This document shows positions 35,314 through 43,604 of a DNA stretch of 64,000 nt, piece after piece. Where the stretch lies: assembly GCF_001908725.1 (NCBI RefSeq), contig NZ_CP018725.1, positions 1,302,001 through 1,366,000 of the forward strand, given 5' to 3'. The first letter of the stretch is position 1. Every line of letters begins with the position of its first letter. The notes beneath the pieces are model-generated. The model was not told the origin of the DNA. It saw only the letters and a program-made list of their open reading frames with translations, and searched no databases. Position numbers and translations under genes: made by a program. Source of the stretch: Xanthomonas vesicatoria ATCC 35937. Lineage in GTDB: Bacteria; Pseudomonadota; Gammaproteobacteria; Xanthomonadales; Xanthomonadaceae.

Positions 35314-35991
35314 TCAGGTGATATCCAGATCGGCGACGGTGACATCGATGCCGACCGCATAGGTGACGCAGAACTCGTTGGGGCCGGAATCCTCGCCGGT
35401 GACCAGCAGGAATTCCTCGCGCTGCAGCTCCGGTACATCGCGGCTGTAGAGCATGGCGTAGTGGGTCAGATCGCCATCGCGGCGCGGCGGCTGATAGCGG
35501 TACAGCACCTCGTCGTAGGCGATCGGCGGGATGCGCGCGGCATCGTCGGTGGACTGCGTGGCGCGTTGCCAGCGCTTGCCGGCGTACTCGATCTGCGCCG
35601 CACCCAGATGCGGATGCTGCATCACGAACTCCTGAAACGCCTGCTTGCTGGGCGGATTGACCGTCTCGCAATACACGAAGGCCTTCATCGCCTCCAGATC
35701 GCCGCCAACCGTGGTGACCTGCAGGAACGCGTCGTCGTCCAGATAGAAACGATGCAGGGCATAGCCATCGCCCAGATTGACGTGGCCGTAGCACGGAATG
35801 CCTTGATGCCCGCCCGGCAACTCGGCGGTCATGGCCTCCGGTGCCATGCGGTACAACGTGGTATCGATCTCCAGCTGCCCACCCACGCGCAAGCCCAGCG
35901 GCAGCGCGTGACCGATGGCGCCAGTGCCGGAGCCGGGCAACGGCGGCGGCTGTGGTTGACCGAACAACTTGCTGAAAAAACTCATCGTCAT
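35314..35991 (-). CDS. yjfK: DUF2491 protein (YjfK)
   Basis: A soluble protein of about 225 residues starting MTMSFFSKLFG, a short amphipathic start like that of its PspA partner, then a Pro-rich linker and a compact domain. Visible stretches are LGLRVGGQLEIDTTLYR, LGDGYALHRFYLDDDAFLQV and MLYSRDVPELQREEFLLV. No signal peptide. Function unknown. ATG 35991 overlaps the channel gene's stop by four bases (ATGA), implying coupling; ATG 35985 (MSFFSK) is equally possible. Confidence 0.88.
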   Translation of the reverse strand: MTMSFFSKLFGQPQPPPLPGSGTGAIGHALPLGLRVGGQLEIDTTLYRMAPEAMTAELPGGHQGIPCYGHVNLGDGYALHRFYLDDDAFLQVTTVGGDLEAMKAFVYCETVNPPSKQAFQEFVMQHPHLGAAQIEYAGKRWQRATQSTDDAARIPPIAYDEVLYRYQPPRRDGDLTHYAMLYSRDVPELQREEFLLVTGEDSGPNEFCVTYAVGIDVTVADLDIT

Positions 35992-37070
35992 GCACCTTGT
36001 GGCGATGGGGAATGGGACACCGGCTCGGCGCGCAGGGCCTGCCAGGCGATGGCAGGCACGGGCACGCGCTGTTGGGCCAGGTAATACAGCATGGCACCGG
36101 CCGGCACCGCGGTGTGTGCGGGCGGGTTCAAGCGCAGCGCGCCATCGGGCGCGCGCAGGCCCAGCAACAGGGCGCCGCGCTGGCCGAAATCGGCGGCCAG
36201 CAGGCGGTAATCCAGCGGGTCGACATCGGCAGGAACCGCCAGGCTGAACTGAGTCGGGCCATCGTCCACCGACAGCAGTTCGGCCGTGATCGCCGCGCTG
36301 CCCGGATCCTGCGCCGCGCGGGCCAGGATCTCGGCGGTCATGGGCCGCGTGCATTCGATCGCCGGATAGTGGCAATTGACCAGCCGCGCGGCGCTGCCCG
36401 AATCGAAGTGCGCCACGACGTGCGCACGCGGCGCATGCGCCATCAGCGCGAACACCGCCGCCAGGGTCTGGTCGTCCGAGGGCGGGTTGACGATCACCCG
36501 CGCCGCACCGGCGATGCCGGCACGCAGGTAGACCTCGGTATGCGTGTAGGACTCGGCGGCGATGAAGCGCATATGGTCGGGCATCGGGTTCTCGGCCACG
36601 CCCTCGGCGATCAGCACCACGCCTTCGTCGTCGGTAGCGGTATCGGACAGCAGCAGTTCCAGCAAGCGTGTGGACGCGGCGCCCTGCCAGCCGATCAGGA
36701 TGGTGTGCCCGTGCAGATCGGCGTAAGCCATCTTGCCCATGTGGTGGCGCCTCCAGAAGGTGATGAGCACGCCGCTGGTCTTGGCCAGCACCGTGGCGAA
36801 CAGCGCCACCGCGCCCGGCATCAGCACGAACGCGGCGATATAGCGCCCGGCCACCGAACCCGGCGACAGGTCGCCGTAGCCGATGGTGGTGGCGGTGGTC
36901 ATGTAGTAGTACGGAAACGCGTCCAGGCCAACGAGCTTTTGCTCGCCGGCCAGCAGCAGCAACACCCAGCTCAGCCCCATGTGCGCCAGCAATGCCAGCG
37001 CCACCATGCCCCAGCTGACGCGGCGCACGTGGCGCCGCACTATCCGCAACAGCTTTCCGACGATGATCAT
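35988..37070 (-). CDS. Two-helix potassium channel with RCK/TrkA-N domain
   Basis: A 360-residue ion channel. Two membrane helices (about 20-41 and 73-97) flank the pore loop with selectivity filter TTIGYGD (61-67), the K+ signature. A cytoplasmic Rossmann-like gating domain follows (HTILIGWQGAASTRLLELLL, ARVIVNPPSDDQTLAAVFAL), then a C-terminal TrkA-C-like domain. It resembles Kch/MthK-type channels gated by ligand. It sits between yjfJ and yjfK, a position empty in the E. coli yjf operon, and overlaps yjfK by 4 bp, so it is an integral operon member. A link between K+ flux and PspA-type membrane stress is inferred. Confidence 0.92.
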   Translation of the reverse strand: MIIVGKLLRIVRRHVRRVSWGMVALALLAHMGLSWVLLLLAGEQKLVGLDAFPYYYMTTATTIGYGDLSPGSVAGRYIAAFVLMPGAVALFATVLAKTSGVLITFWRRHHMGKMAYADLHGHTILIGWQGAASTRLLELLLSDTATDDEGVVLIAEGVAENPMPDHMRFIAAESYTHTEVYLRAGIAGAARVIVNPPSDDQTLAAVFALMAHAPRAHVVAHFDSGSAARLVNCHYPAIECTRPMTAEILARAAQDPGSAAITAELLSVDDGPTQFSLAVPADVDPLDYRLLAADFGQRGALLLGLRAPDGALRLNPPAHTAVPAGAMLYYLAQQRVPVPAIAWQALRAEPVSHSPSPQGA

Positions 37071-37095
37071 GGCGCGTCCTGTGCCGTGCGGCGGA

Positions 37096-37866
37096 TCAGC
37101 TGTCGCTGCGCGGAACCTGCTGCACGTCGCGCACTTGGCCGATCAGCGGCGCGCTGCCGTCGGCGGTGTCGTGGCCGAGCTGGGCCGGCTTCTTGAAGCG
37201 TGCCAGCACTGCGGCGGCGTTGGACTCGCCTTCCATCAGGCCGGCCGCAGCCAGACGCCGATTCAGATCGCCGTCGCCACTGGCTGCCTCCAGCTCTTCG
37301 GCCGATTCGATGCGTGCGGAGGTCTCGGCCTGACGCGCCTTGATTCGCTCCAGCGATTCCAGTGCCGAGCCCATCTTGCTGCTGGCACCGGAATGGCGCG
37401 CGGCAATCGCCGCCTGTGCCTTCTGCACCGCATCGGTGGCCTTGACGGTGTCGATCTGCTGGCGCATGCCGCGCAGCTGGTTCTCGGTCTTCTGGATGGT
37501 GGCCTTGAGCGTCACCACCGACTGGTCCAGCGAGCTCTTGGAGGCCTTGTCGCCGGCGTCCTCGCTTTCCAGCGCCGCCAGCTTGACCGCCACGTCGTGC
37601 GCCAGTGCCTCGTCGTTCTTGGCCAGCGCACCTTCGATATAACGCGTGTATTCGGCCATCTTGCCGGCGCGCGCGTCGATCTTCTGCTGGGCGAGCTTGC
37701 TCTGCGCCATCAGCTTGGTCAGCTCCTCGCGCGAGCGCGTGAGCTGGGCGCCGGCATCGCGCATTTCCTGGTCCAGGATGCGCAGCGCGTTGGCGTCGAC
37801 CGCCTTCTGGCCGGTTTCGTGTGCAGTGCCACGCAGCAGCGTGATCAGCTTTGAAAAGATACTCAT
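37096..37866 (-). CDS. yjfJ: PspA/IM30 family protein (YjfJ)
   Basis: A 256-residue PspA/IM30/Vipp1 protein. An amphipathic N-terminal helix (MSIFSKLITLLRG) is followed by almost continuous coiled coil to about residue 215, including EMRDAGAQLTRSREELTKLMAQ and ATIQKTENQLRGMRQQID. These ESCRT-III-related proteins form rods and rings on damaged membranes and maintain membrane integrity. Unlike the enterobacterial psp locus, no pspB, pspC or pspF gene is nearby; the partners here are the yjf genes and a K+ channel. Spacing is 12 bp from yjfI and 25 bp to the channel gene. Confidence 0.93.
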   Translation of the reverse strand: MSIFSKLITLLRGTAHETGQKAVDANALRILDQEMRDAGAQLTRSREELTKLMAQSKLAQQKIDARAGKMAEYTRYIEGALAKNDEALAHDVAVKLAALESEDAGDKASKSSLDQSVVTLKATIQKTENQLRGMRQQIDTVKATDAVQKAQAAIAARHSGASSKMGSALESLERIKARQAETSARIESAEELEAASGDGDLNRRLAAAGLMEGESNAAAVLARFKKPAQLGHDTADGSAPLIGQVRDVQQVPRSDS

Positions 37867-37878
37867 GACAACACGCCT

Positions 37879-38295
37879 TTAGGAAAAGAACGGCTTGAGA
37901 GATTCGGCGGCATCCAGCGTATTGGCCGCCAGGGTCTGGATTTCCTCGTCGATCTGGTCGAGCGTGGACGACGCCGACAGTTCGCCGAAGACCACATAGC
38001 TATCCTTGCCGTCGACCTGCACCAGGCCCAGGTTGGACAAGGGATTGAGCGGATTGAGCCGCAGGCAGGCGTCGTTGAACGCCGCGCGGTCGCTGACCTG
38101 GTCGGCATTGGCCAGCAGCGTGGAAACGAACACCTGCGAGCCGGAGGCGGCGACCTGGATCTGCATGTCGCCGTGGTCGGCCAGGGTGAGGTTGATGGCC
38201 GGCTCCAGCCCGTCGATCAGCTCGACCTCGATCGGCTGGTCGCGGTAGCGCTCGGCCAGCAGGCCGTGCAATTCGACAGTGGTGTACTGCGTCAT
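37879..38295 (-). CDS. yjfI: DUF2170 protein (YjfI)
   Basis: A 138-residue acidic cytoplasmic protein, first gene of the operon. The DUF2170 fold is suggested by a compact alpha/beta sequence with PIEVELIDGLEPAINLTLADHGDMQIQV and DSYVVFGELSASSTLDQIDEEI. ATG 38295 has AGGAC five bases upstream; the ORF upstream is not family-like. Its function is unknown; by position it may be an adaptor or regulator of the PspA homologue downstream. Confidence 0.9.
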   Translation of the reverse strand: MTQYTTVELHGLLAERYRDQPIEVELIDGLEPAINLTLADHGDMQIQVAASGSQVFVSTLLANADQVSDRAAFNDACLRLNPLNPLSNLGLVQVDGKDSYVVFGELSASSTLDQIDEEIQTLAANTLDAAESLKPFFS

Positions 38296-38326
38296 ACGAT
38301 GTCCTGTCCTTTGGTCATGCAGCGGT

Positions 38327-38356
38327 GGTGATGCAGTTGCCGCTGCGGTGATGCAG
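38327..38356. promoter_or_regulatory. Direct repeats upstream of the yjf operon
   Basis: GGTGATGCAG occurs at 38327-38336 and 38347-38356, 20 bp apart (about two helical turns), within the 132-bp gap before yjfI. A third ATGCAG lies at about 38317. The spacing suits cooperative binding by a regulator; none is known. Confidence 0.35.
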
Positions 38357-38427
38357 CAGCGGCCGTGCAATGGGCGGACATACTACAGACTGTCCGCGAC
38401 CGGCAGAAAGGGCCAGAAGTCAGCCGG

Positions 38428-38883
38428 TCAGGCCAGCTGCAGGCGGTAGTAGACCACCCGTTCAGTTGGCTCGAAGCCGCATGCCGCATGCGCCGCCTGG
38501 GCGCCGCTGTCGTCCAGCCGCGCATCGGAGGCCAGCTCCGCGCAGCCCTGCTCCCGCGTCCACGCCACTGCCGCGGCCACCAGCGCGCGACCGAGCCCGC
38601 GGCCGCGCCAGGCGGGACTCACATACCAGCCTTCCAGAAAGCCCACCGGCGTGCTCTCGGTGCCATTGACGTAGTCGTGGCGCACCGACACCTCGGCAAA
38701 CCCCAGCGCCGCATCCGCGTCGTCCACCGCCAGCAGGTGGCTGGCGTCTGCCTGCGCCAGCGCGGCCTGTAGCTCGGCGAGGCCATCGTCGGCATCGGGC
38801 CACAATGCCAGGCGCAGGGCCAGCAAGGCCTGCGCATCCGCGCCCACCGCCGCGCGCACCCGCCAGCCGGCCTGTGTGCTCAC
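38428..38883 (-). CDS. GNAT acetyltransferase, AAC(6')-like
   Basis: A 151-residue GNAT-fold N-acetyltransferase. The acetyl-CoA-binding motif A is [17 protein letters not shown] (about residues 92-108), preceded by [11 protein letters not shown] and followed by [13 protein letters not shown]. Overall layout, including [15 protein letters not shown] at the start, matches chromosomal aminoglycoside 6'-N-acetyltransferase-like proteins, but the natural substrate is unknown. It starts inside the end of pdxH (4-bp ATGA overlap), so the two are co-translated. Confidence 0.88.
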   Translation of the reverse strand: MSTQAGWRVRAAVGADAQALLALRLALWPDADDGLAELQAALAQADASHLLAVDDADAALGFAEVSVRHDYVNGTESTPVGFLEGWYVSPAWRGRGLGRALVAAAVAWTREQGCAELASDARLDDSGAQAAHAACGFEPTERVVYYRLQLA

Positions 38884-39479
38884 GGATACAGCATCCGCTT
38901 GCTCCAGTGGCTGGCCGCATCGGCCTCGTAACGCCAGCGCTCGTGCAGGCGGAACTTGGCGCCGTACCAGAACTCGAATGCCTGCGGCACCACCCGGAAC
39001 CCGCCCCAGCCCTCCGGGCGCGGCACCGCGCGGCCTTCGAAGGTGGCTTCGACCTTGGCGATGGCCGCGTCGAACTCCTCACGCGAGCCCAGCGTCTGCG
39101 ACTGCAGCGAGGCCCAGGCGCCGATCTGGCTCATGCGCGGGCGCGAGGCGAAGTAGGCATCCGATTCCTCCGCGCCGACCAGTTGCACGCCGCCCTCGAT
39201 GCGCACCTGGATGCCGGCCTCGCGCAGGCTGCGCCACAGAAACAGCAGGGCGGCCTGCGGATGGGTCTGCAGGTCGCGGCCCTTCGCGCTATCCAGGTGG
39301 GTGTAGAACACGAACCCGCGCGCATCGAAGGCCTTGAGCAGCACGGTGCGCGCGCTCGGCCGGCCGTCCACGTTGGCGGTGGCCACGGTCATTGCGCTGG
39401 CTTCGAGTTCGGCGCCGGCCTGCGCCTCGGCGTACAGCGCGGTAAAGGTGGCAAGGGCTTCTGCGTACAGATCGGTCAT
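38880..39479 (-). CDS. pdxH: Pyridoxamine 5'-phosphate oxidase
   Basis: PdxH oxidises pyridoxamine or pyridoxine phosphate to pyridoxal 5'-phosphate using FMN. The 199-residue product shows the FMN-binding stretch [21 protein letters not shown], the segment [29 protein letters not shown], and the diagnostic C-terminus [18 protein letters not shown] ending MLYP. Length is slightly below the E. coli enzyme (218), with a shorter N-terminus. It leads the two-gene unit with the GNAT gene. Confidence 0.95.
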   Translation of the reverse strand: MTDLYAEALATFTALYAEAQAGAELEASAMTVATANVDGRPSARTVLLKAFDARGFVFYTHLDSAKGRDLQTHPQAALLFLWRSLREAGIQVRIEGGVQLVGAEESDAYFASRPRMSQIGAWASLQSQTLGSREEFDAAIAKVEATFEGRAVPRPEGWGGFRVVPQAFEFWYGAKFRLHERWRYEADAASHWSKRMLYP

Positions 39480-39819
39480 GACGGTGCGAGGGCAGCAAGA
39501 TTGACGCCTATTGTGGGCGCATCGGGCCTGCTTCGCCTATGCGCAGCGGTCGACAGGCCTGCGCCCGCTGTAAGAACCTGCCGCCGATGCCTGAAAGCAG
39601 GTCACGCGCATTGGGACGTCTTCGCGCCACTGACGCTAGCTGCCAAGCACTCGCCACGGGTTGCGTGCAGCCACTCCATCTTCAGCGGTCGTCCCAGCCG
39701 CTGTCCGCGCAGCGTGGGTGTCGATGCTGCTGCGCGCAGCCGGCGGTCGCCGCGCCGGAATGGTTTCAGTCCATGCCGATCGGCCCGATGCGCGGGCCCG
39801 AATGCTACGATCCCTGCGC
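39480..39819. other. Divergent promoter region between pdxH and aroK
   Basis: 340 bp that should hold both promoters. The aroK frame is open upstream to 39661, but that extension ([10 protein letters not shown]...) lacks kinase similarity. No operator recognised. Confidence 0.4.
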
Positions 39820-40362
39820 ATGAACCCCGCTTCCAATCTCGTGATGGTCGGCCCGATGGGCGCCGGAAAAAGCTGCATCGGCCGCCGTCTGGCCGAGCGC
39901 TTCGGGCTGGAGTTCGTCGACGTGGACCAGGCCATCGTCGAGCAGGTCGGCAGCAGCATCCCGGCCATTTTCGAACAGCACGGCGAAGCGCGGTTCCGGC
40001 AGCACGAGGTCCAGACCCTGCAGACGCTGCTGGAGCAGGACAACAAGCTGATTTCCACCGGCGGTGGCGCGGTGCTGGATCCGCTCAACCGCCAGCGCAT
40101 CCGCGCGCGCGGCTTCGTGGTGTACCTGCACGTCAGCGTGCCGGCACAGCTCACCCGGCTGGCGCGCGACCGCAACCGACCGCTGTTGCAACGCGCCGAC
40201 CGCGAGCAGGTGCTGCATGCGATGGCCGCGCAACGCACCCCGCTGTACCAGGAGGTCGCCGACCTCAGTCTGGAAACCGATCACTTCTCCCCCGCCGAGG
40301 CCACCGCGCAGCTGGTGCTGCGCCTGGCCGCGCAATGGCGCATGTCGAGTCCCCCCGCATGA
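39820..40362 (+). CDS. aroK: Shikimate kinase
   Basis: AroK phosphorylates shikimate with ATP, the fifth step of the aromatic amino acid pathway. The 180-residue product has the P-loop [16 protein letters not shown] (residues 10-25), the shikimate-binding DVDQAIVEQ and FRQHE, the Walker-B-like STGGGAVL and the lid RDRNRPLL. The stop overlaps the aroB start (ATGA), the usual aroKB arrangement. Confidence 0.95.
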   Translation: MNPASNLVMVGPMGAGKSCIGRRLAERFGLEFVDVDQAIVEQVGSSIPAIFEQHGEARFRQHEVQTLQTLLEQDNKLISTGGGAVLDPLNRQRIRARGFVVYLHVSVPAQLTRLARDRNRPLLQRADREQVLHAMAAQRTPLYQEVADLSLETDHFSPAEATAQLVLRLAAQWRMSSPPA

Positions 40363-41471
40363 CACTTCCCCGTTCCTCGCGCAGCGTCGATGTCGACGGT
40401 GCACAGCCGTACACCATCACCATTGCGCCCGGCCTGCTGGCCGATGGCGCGCGCCTGGCCAGCCATGTGCGTGGCCGCCACGTATTGCTGCTCAGCGACT
40501 CGCAGGTGGCCCCGCAGTACGCCGCCGGCGTGCGCAAGGCGCTGCTGCAGGCGCGCCCGGACCTGCAACTGGGCGAGCTGGTGATTGCCGCCGGCGAAGC
40601 CTCCAAGACGCTGGACAATTTCGGCGCCGCGATCACGGCATTGGCCGAGCTGGGCGCCACCCGCGACGCCTGCGTGTTCGCGCTCGGCGGCGGCGTGGTC
40701 GGCGACCTGGCCGGATTCGCGGCGGCGTGCTGGATGCGCGGGGTGGACTGCGTGCAACTGCCCACCAGCCTGCTGGCGATGGTGGACTCCTCGGTCGGCG
40801 GCAAGACCGCGGTGGACATCCCGCAGGGCAAGAACCTGGTCGGCGCGTTCCATCCGCCACGCGCAGTGATCGCTGATACCGACACCTTGCATACCCTGCC
40901 CGCGCGCGAGCTGCGCGCCGGGCTGGCCGAGGTGATCAAGTACGGCGCCATCCGTGACCCGCTGTTCTTCCAGTGGCTGCATGCCGAACGCCGCGCGCTG
41001 CTGGAGCGCGATGCCGACGCGCTGGCGCAGGCGATCGCGCGCAGCTGCGAGCACAAGGCCGACATCGTGGCGCGCGACCCGCTGGAAAAGGGCGAGCGTG
41101 CGCTGCTCAACCTGGGCCACACCTTCGGCCATGCGATCGAGACCGAACAGGGCTACGGCGCGCCCGGCAACGACAACCTCAACCATGGCGAAGCGGTCGC
41201 GGTGGGCATGGTGCTGGCCGCGCGGCTGTCGGCCGCGCTGGGCATGAGCGATGCGCAGGACACCGAAGCGCTGCGCGCGCTGCTGCATGACTTCGACCTG
41301 CCCACCGACATTCCGCCCGGCCTGTCCCCGCAGGCCCTGCTGGGGCGCATGCGACTGGACAAGAAGAACATCGCCGGCCGCCTGCGGCTGGTGTTGTGGC
41401 GCGGCATCGGCAAGGCCGAGGTGGTACCCGATGTCGACGAGGCGGCGGTCTTGCAGATCCTGGCGGGCTGA
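40359..41471 (+). CDS. aroB: 3-dehydroquinate synthase
   Basis: AroB converts DAHP to 3-dehydroquinate with NAD+ and a divalent metal, the second shikimate-pathway step. The 370-residue product shows the NAD-binding region [21 protein letters not shown], the stretch [31 protein letters not shown], the metal-ligand region [10 protein letters not shown], and [12 protein letters not shown] with the histidine ligands, followed by [11 protein letters not shown]. Open frame extends far upstream but only this ATG fits; it overlaps aroK by 4 bp. Confidence 0.96.
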   Translation: MTLPRSSRSVDVDGAQPYTITIAPGLLADGARLASHVRGRHVLLLSDSQVAPQYAAGVRKALLQARPDLQLGELVIAAGEASKTLDNFGAAITALAELGATRDACVFALGGGVVGDLAGFAAACWMRGVDCVQLPTSLLAMVDSSVGGKTAVDIPQGKNLVGAFHPPRAVIADTDTLHTLPARELRAGLAEVIKYGAIRDPLFFQWLHAERRALLERDADALAQAIARSCEHKADIVARDPLEKGERALLNLGHTFGHAIETEQGYGAPGNDNLNHGEAVAVGMVLAARLSAALGMSDAQDTEALRALLHDFDLPTDIPPGLSPQALLGRMRLDKKNIAGRLRLVLWRGIGKAEVVPDVDEAAVLQILAG

Positions 41472-41934
41472 GATTGCGCAGGTCAGTTGAGGCCGAGTTG
41501 GCCGGTTGAAGTTGACCTTGGCCGCTTGACGGTGGGCTGCAACCCGTCGGACTCAGCTGACGTCTGCCCGTTGAATCGAACCTGGCCGGCTGAGCGTGGG
41601 GTCAGTCAGCCACGGCAGGTTCGCTTGCGAGGCAGCTAAGCACCACCACCGTCGATCGCTTCCCCGGACCCCGGCGCCCACTGATCTGACAGTGCCCCTG
41701 CCTCCGCAGAGCGCACCTGGGCGCGATGGGCTCCCCGCGAAACCCCTTCGTGCCCGGGTGCGCTCCGCCGAAGCGTCTGCACACTCCGGCGCGGAGCGTC
41801 GATTACGCGGGAGCGCGCCAGCGCGCGAGAGCCTTCCGACAGCCACACTGCGCCCGGCGGACCTTCGCAAACGAAGCAGCGCAGCACGCCCGCAGCCCCC
41901 AGCTTTCAGCACTGCCCGGCTACAATCGGGGGCA
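41472..41934. other. Intergenic region with short repeats and a large hairpin
   Basis: 463 bp without a supported gene. A 12-bp motif recurs three times (TTGGCCGGTTGA 41498, TTGGCCGCTTGA 41518, CTGGCCGGCTGA 41582). A long imperfect hairpin has 15-bp arms at 41710-41724 and 41750-41764 (13 of 15 pair). Confidence 0.45.
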
Positions 41935-42185
41935 TGCGCATCCTCCTGCAACACGATTCCGGCGGTAACGAGCCGCTCCGCTACGTTCAGCTGACCCTGC
42001 AACCGGATCTATTCGGTGGCTGGGAACTGCTGCGCGAAAGCGGCCAGATCGGCGGACGCACGCAGTTGCGACGCGACCAGTACCTGCTGCAGGACGAGGC
42101 CGACCGGGCCTTCGAAAAGGCCCGCGACACCCAGCTCAAACGCGGCTTCCAACTCATCACCGGCGGCGCCGACGCGCCGCTTTGA
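41935..42185 (+). CDS. WGR-domain mini-protein
   Basis: An 83-residue protein made almost entirely of a WGR domain: [26 protein letters not shown] (8-33), with the Gly/Trp/Arg signature spread over [15 protein letters not shown], and a C-terminal helix [20 protein letters not shown]. In larger proteins WGR domains often bind nucleic acids; stand-alone copies are common in Proteobacteria and uncharacterised. It ends 14 bp before the hemE ATG, so the two may be co-transcribed. Confidence 0.85.
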
Positions 42186-42199
42186 GGACATCTCTCCCC

Positions 42200-43264
42200 A
42201 TGCTCAAGAACGATCGCCTGCTGCGCGCCCTCAACCGCCAGCCCGTGGACCGCACCCCCGTGTGGCTGATGCGCCAGGCCGGCCGCTACTTACCGGAGTA
42301 CCGCGCCACCCGCGCGCGCGCCGGCAGTTTCCTGGGCATGGCCAAGAACCCGGACATCGCCTGCGAGGTCACCTTGCAGCCACTGCAGCGGTTTCCGCTG
42401 GATGCGGCGATCCTGTTCTCCGACATCCTGACCATCCCCGATGCGATGGGCCTGGAGCTGTATTTCGTCGAAGGCGAAGGCCCCAAGTTTCGTCACCCGG
42501 TGCGCGATGCCGCCGCCATCCATCGCCTGGGCGTGCCGGACATGGAAACCGAGCTGCGCTACGTGATGGATGCGGTGCGCCTGATCCGCCGCGAGCTCGA
42601 TGGCGCGGTGCCGCTGATCGGCTTTTCCGGCAGCCCGTGGACGCTGGCCTGTTACATGATCGAAGGTGGCGGCAGCAAGGAATACGCGCGCATCAAGGCC
42701 ATGGCCTTCAACGCACCGGATGTGCTGCACCACCTGCTCAGCACCGTCACCGATGCGGTGATCGCCTATCTGTCGGCACAGCGCGCGGCCGGCGCGCAGG
42801 CGCTGCAGGTGTTCGATACCTGGGGTGGCGTACTGTCGCCGGCGATGTACCGCGAATTCTCGCTGCCCTACCTGACCCGCATCGCGCGTGAGCTGGAGCG
42901 CGGCGACGGTGCCGAGCGCACCCCGCTGGTGTTGTTCGGCAAGGGTAACGGCGCCTACGTGGCCGATCTGGCCGCCAGCGGCGCCGAAGCGGTGGGCGTG
43001 GACTGGACCATCTCGTTGGCCGACGCCGCGCAGCGCGCAGGCGGCCGCGTCGCCCTGCAGGGCAACCTGGACCCGGCCACCTTGTACGGCTCGCCCGAGG
43101 CGATCCGCGCCGAGGTCGGCAAGACCCTGGACAGCTACGCGCAAGGCAACGGCGGCTCGCGCGAGGGCCACGTGTTCAACCTTGGCCACGGCATGTCGCC
43201 GGACATGAATCCGGATCATGTCGGCGTACTGGTGGAAGCGGTGCAGAGCTTGAGCAAGCGCTGA
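42200..43264 (+). CDS. hemE: Uroporphyrinogen decarboxylase
   Basis: HemE decarboxylates uroporphyrinogen III to coproporphyrinogen III in haem synthesis. The 354-residue product contains both signatures: [16 protein letters not shown] near residues 20-35 and [22 protein letters not shown] in the middle, plus the catalytic aspartate region [14 protein letters not shown]. The C-terminus has [22 protein letters not shown] 42200 gives the standard N-terminus; the upstream TTG at 42182 is unlikely. A 13-bp hairpin follows. Confidence 0.96.
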   Translation: MLKNDRLLRALNRQPVDRTPVWLMRQAGRYLPEYRATRARAGSFLGMAKNPDIACEVTLQPLQRFPLDAAILFSDILTIPDAMGLELYFVEGEGPKFRHPVRDAAAIHRLGVPDMETELRYVMDAVRLIRRELDGAVPLIGFSGSPWTLACYMIEGGGSKEYARIKAMAFNAPDVLHHLLSTVTDAVIAYLSAQRAAGAQALQVFDTWGGVLSPAMYREFSLPYLTRIARELERGDGAERTPLVLFGKGNGAYVADLAASGAEAVGVDWTISLADAAQRAGGRVALQGNLDPATLYGSPEAIRAEVGKTLDSYAQGNGGSREGHVFNLGHGMSPDMNPDHVGVLVEAVQSLSKR

Positions 43265-43272
43265 TGCACGGC

Positions 43273-43306
43273 GTGATCGACAGCGCCGCGATTCGCTGTC
43301 GATCAC
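43273..43306 (+). terminator. Terminator-like hairpin after hemE
   Basis: A perfect 13-bp stem, GTGATCGACAGCG / CGCTGTCGATCAC, with an 8-nt loop lies 8 bp past the hemE stop, followed by CGTTTGATG. The T-run is weak. The remaining 298 bp to the exporter gene shows nothing else. Confidence 0.7.
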
Positions 43307-43604
43307 CGTTTGATGATGCGCATGCAACAGCACGGTTATCGCCCAACTGTAGAGAATGCGTGATAACAACGGCATTGGACGACAGCGTGAAGCAGAACGT
43401 ATTTATCGTGTTAGCCCTTGCGTGCCATGGGCAACTTCACGTTATTGAATCGATGTGATCTGCTGTGACTTGGCAGTAATGCGGCGGCGCCATTCGGCAG
43501 TGCGGACCGCTTGCCTTGGCGAGACTCGTTAAAGGCGCTAAAAAGAATTGCGGGCGGATCAGACGCTCTGCACAGCGACGCTGAGAGAATGCGCTGTCCT
43601 TCCG

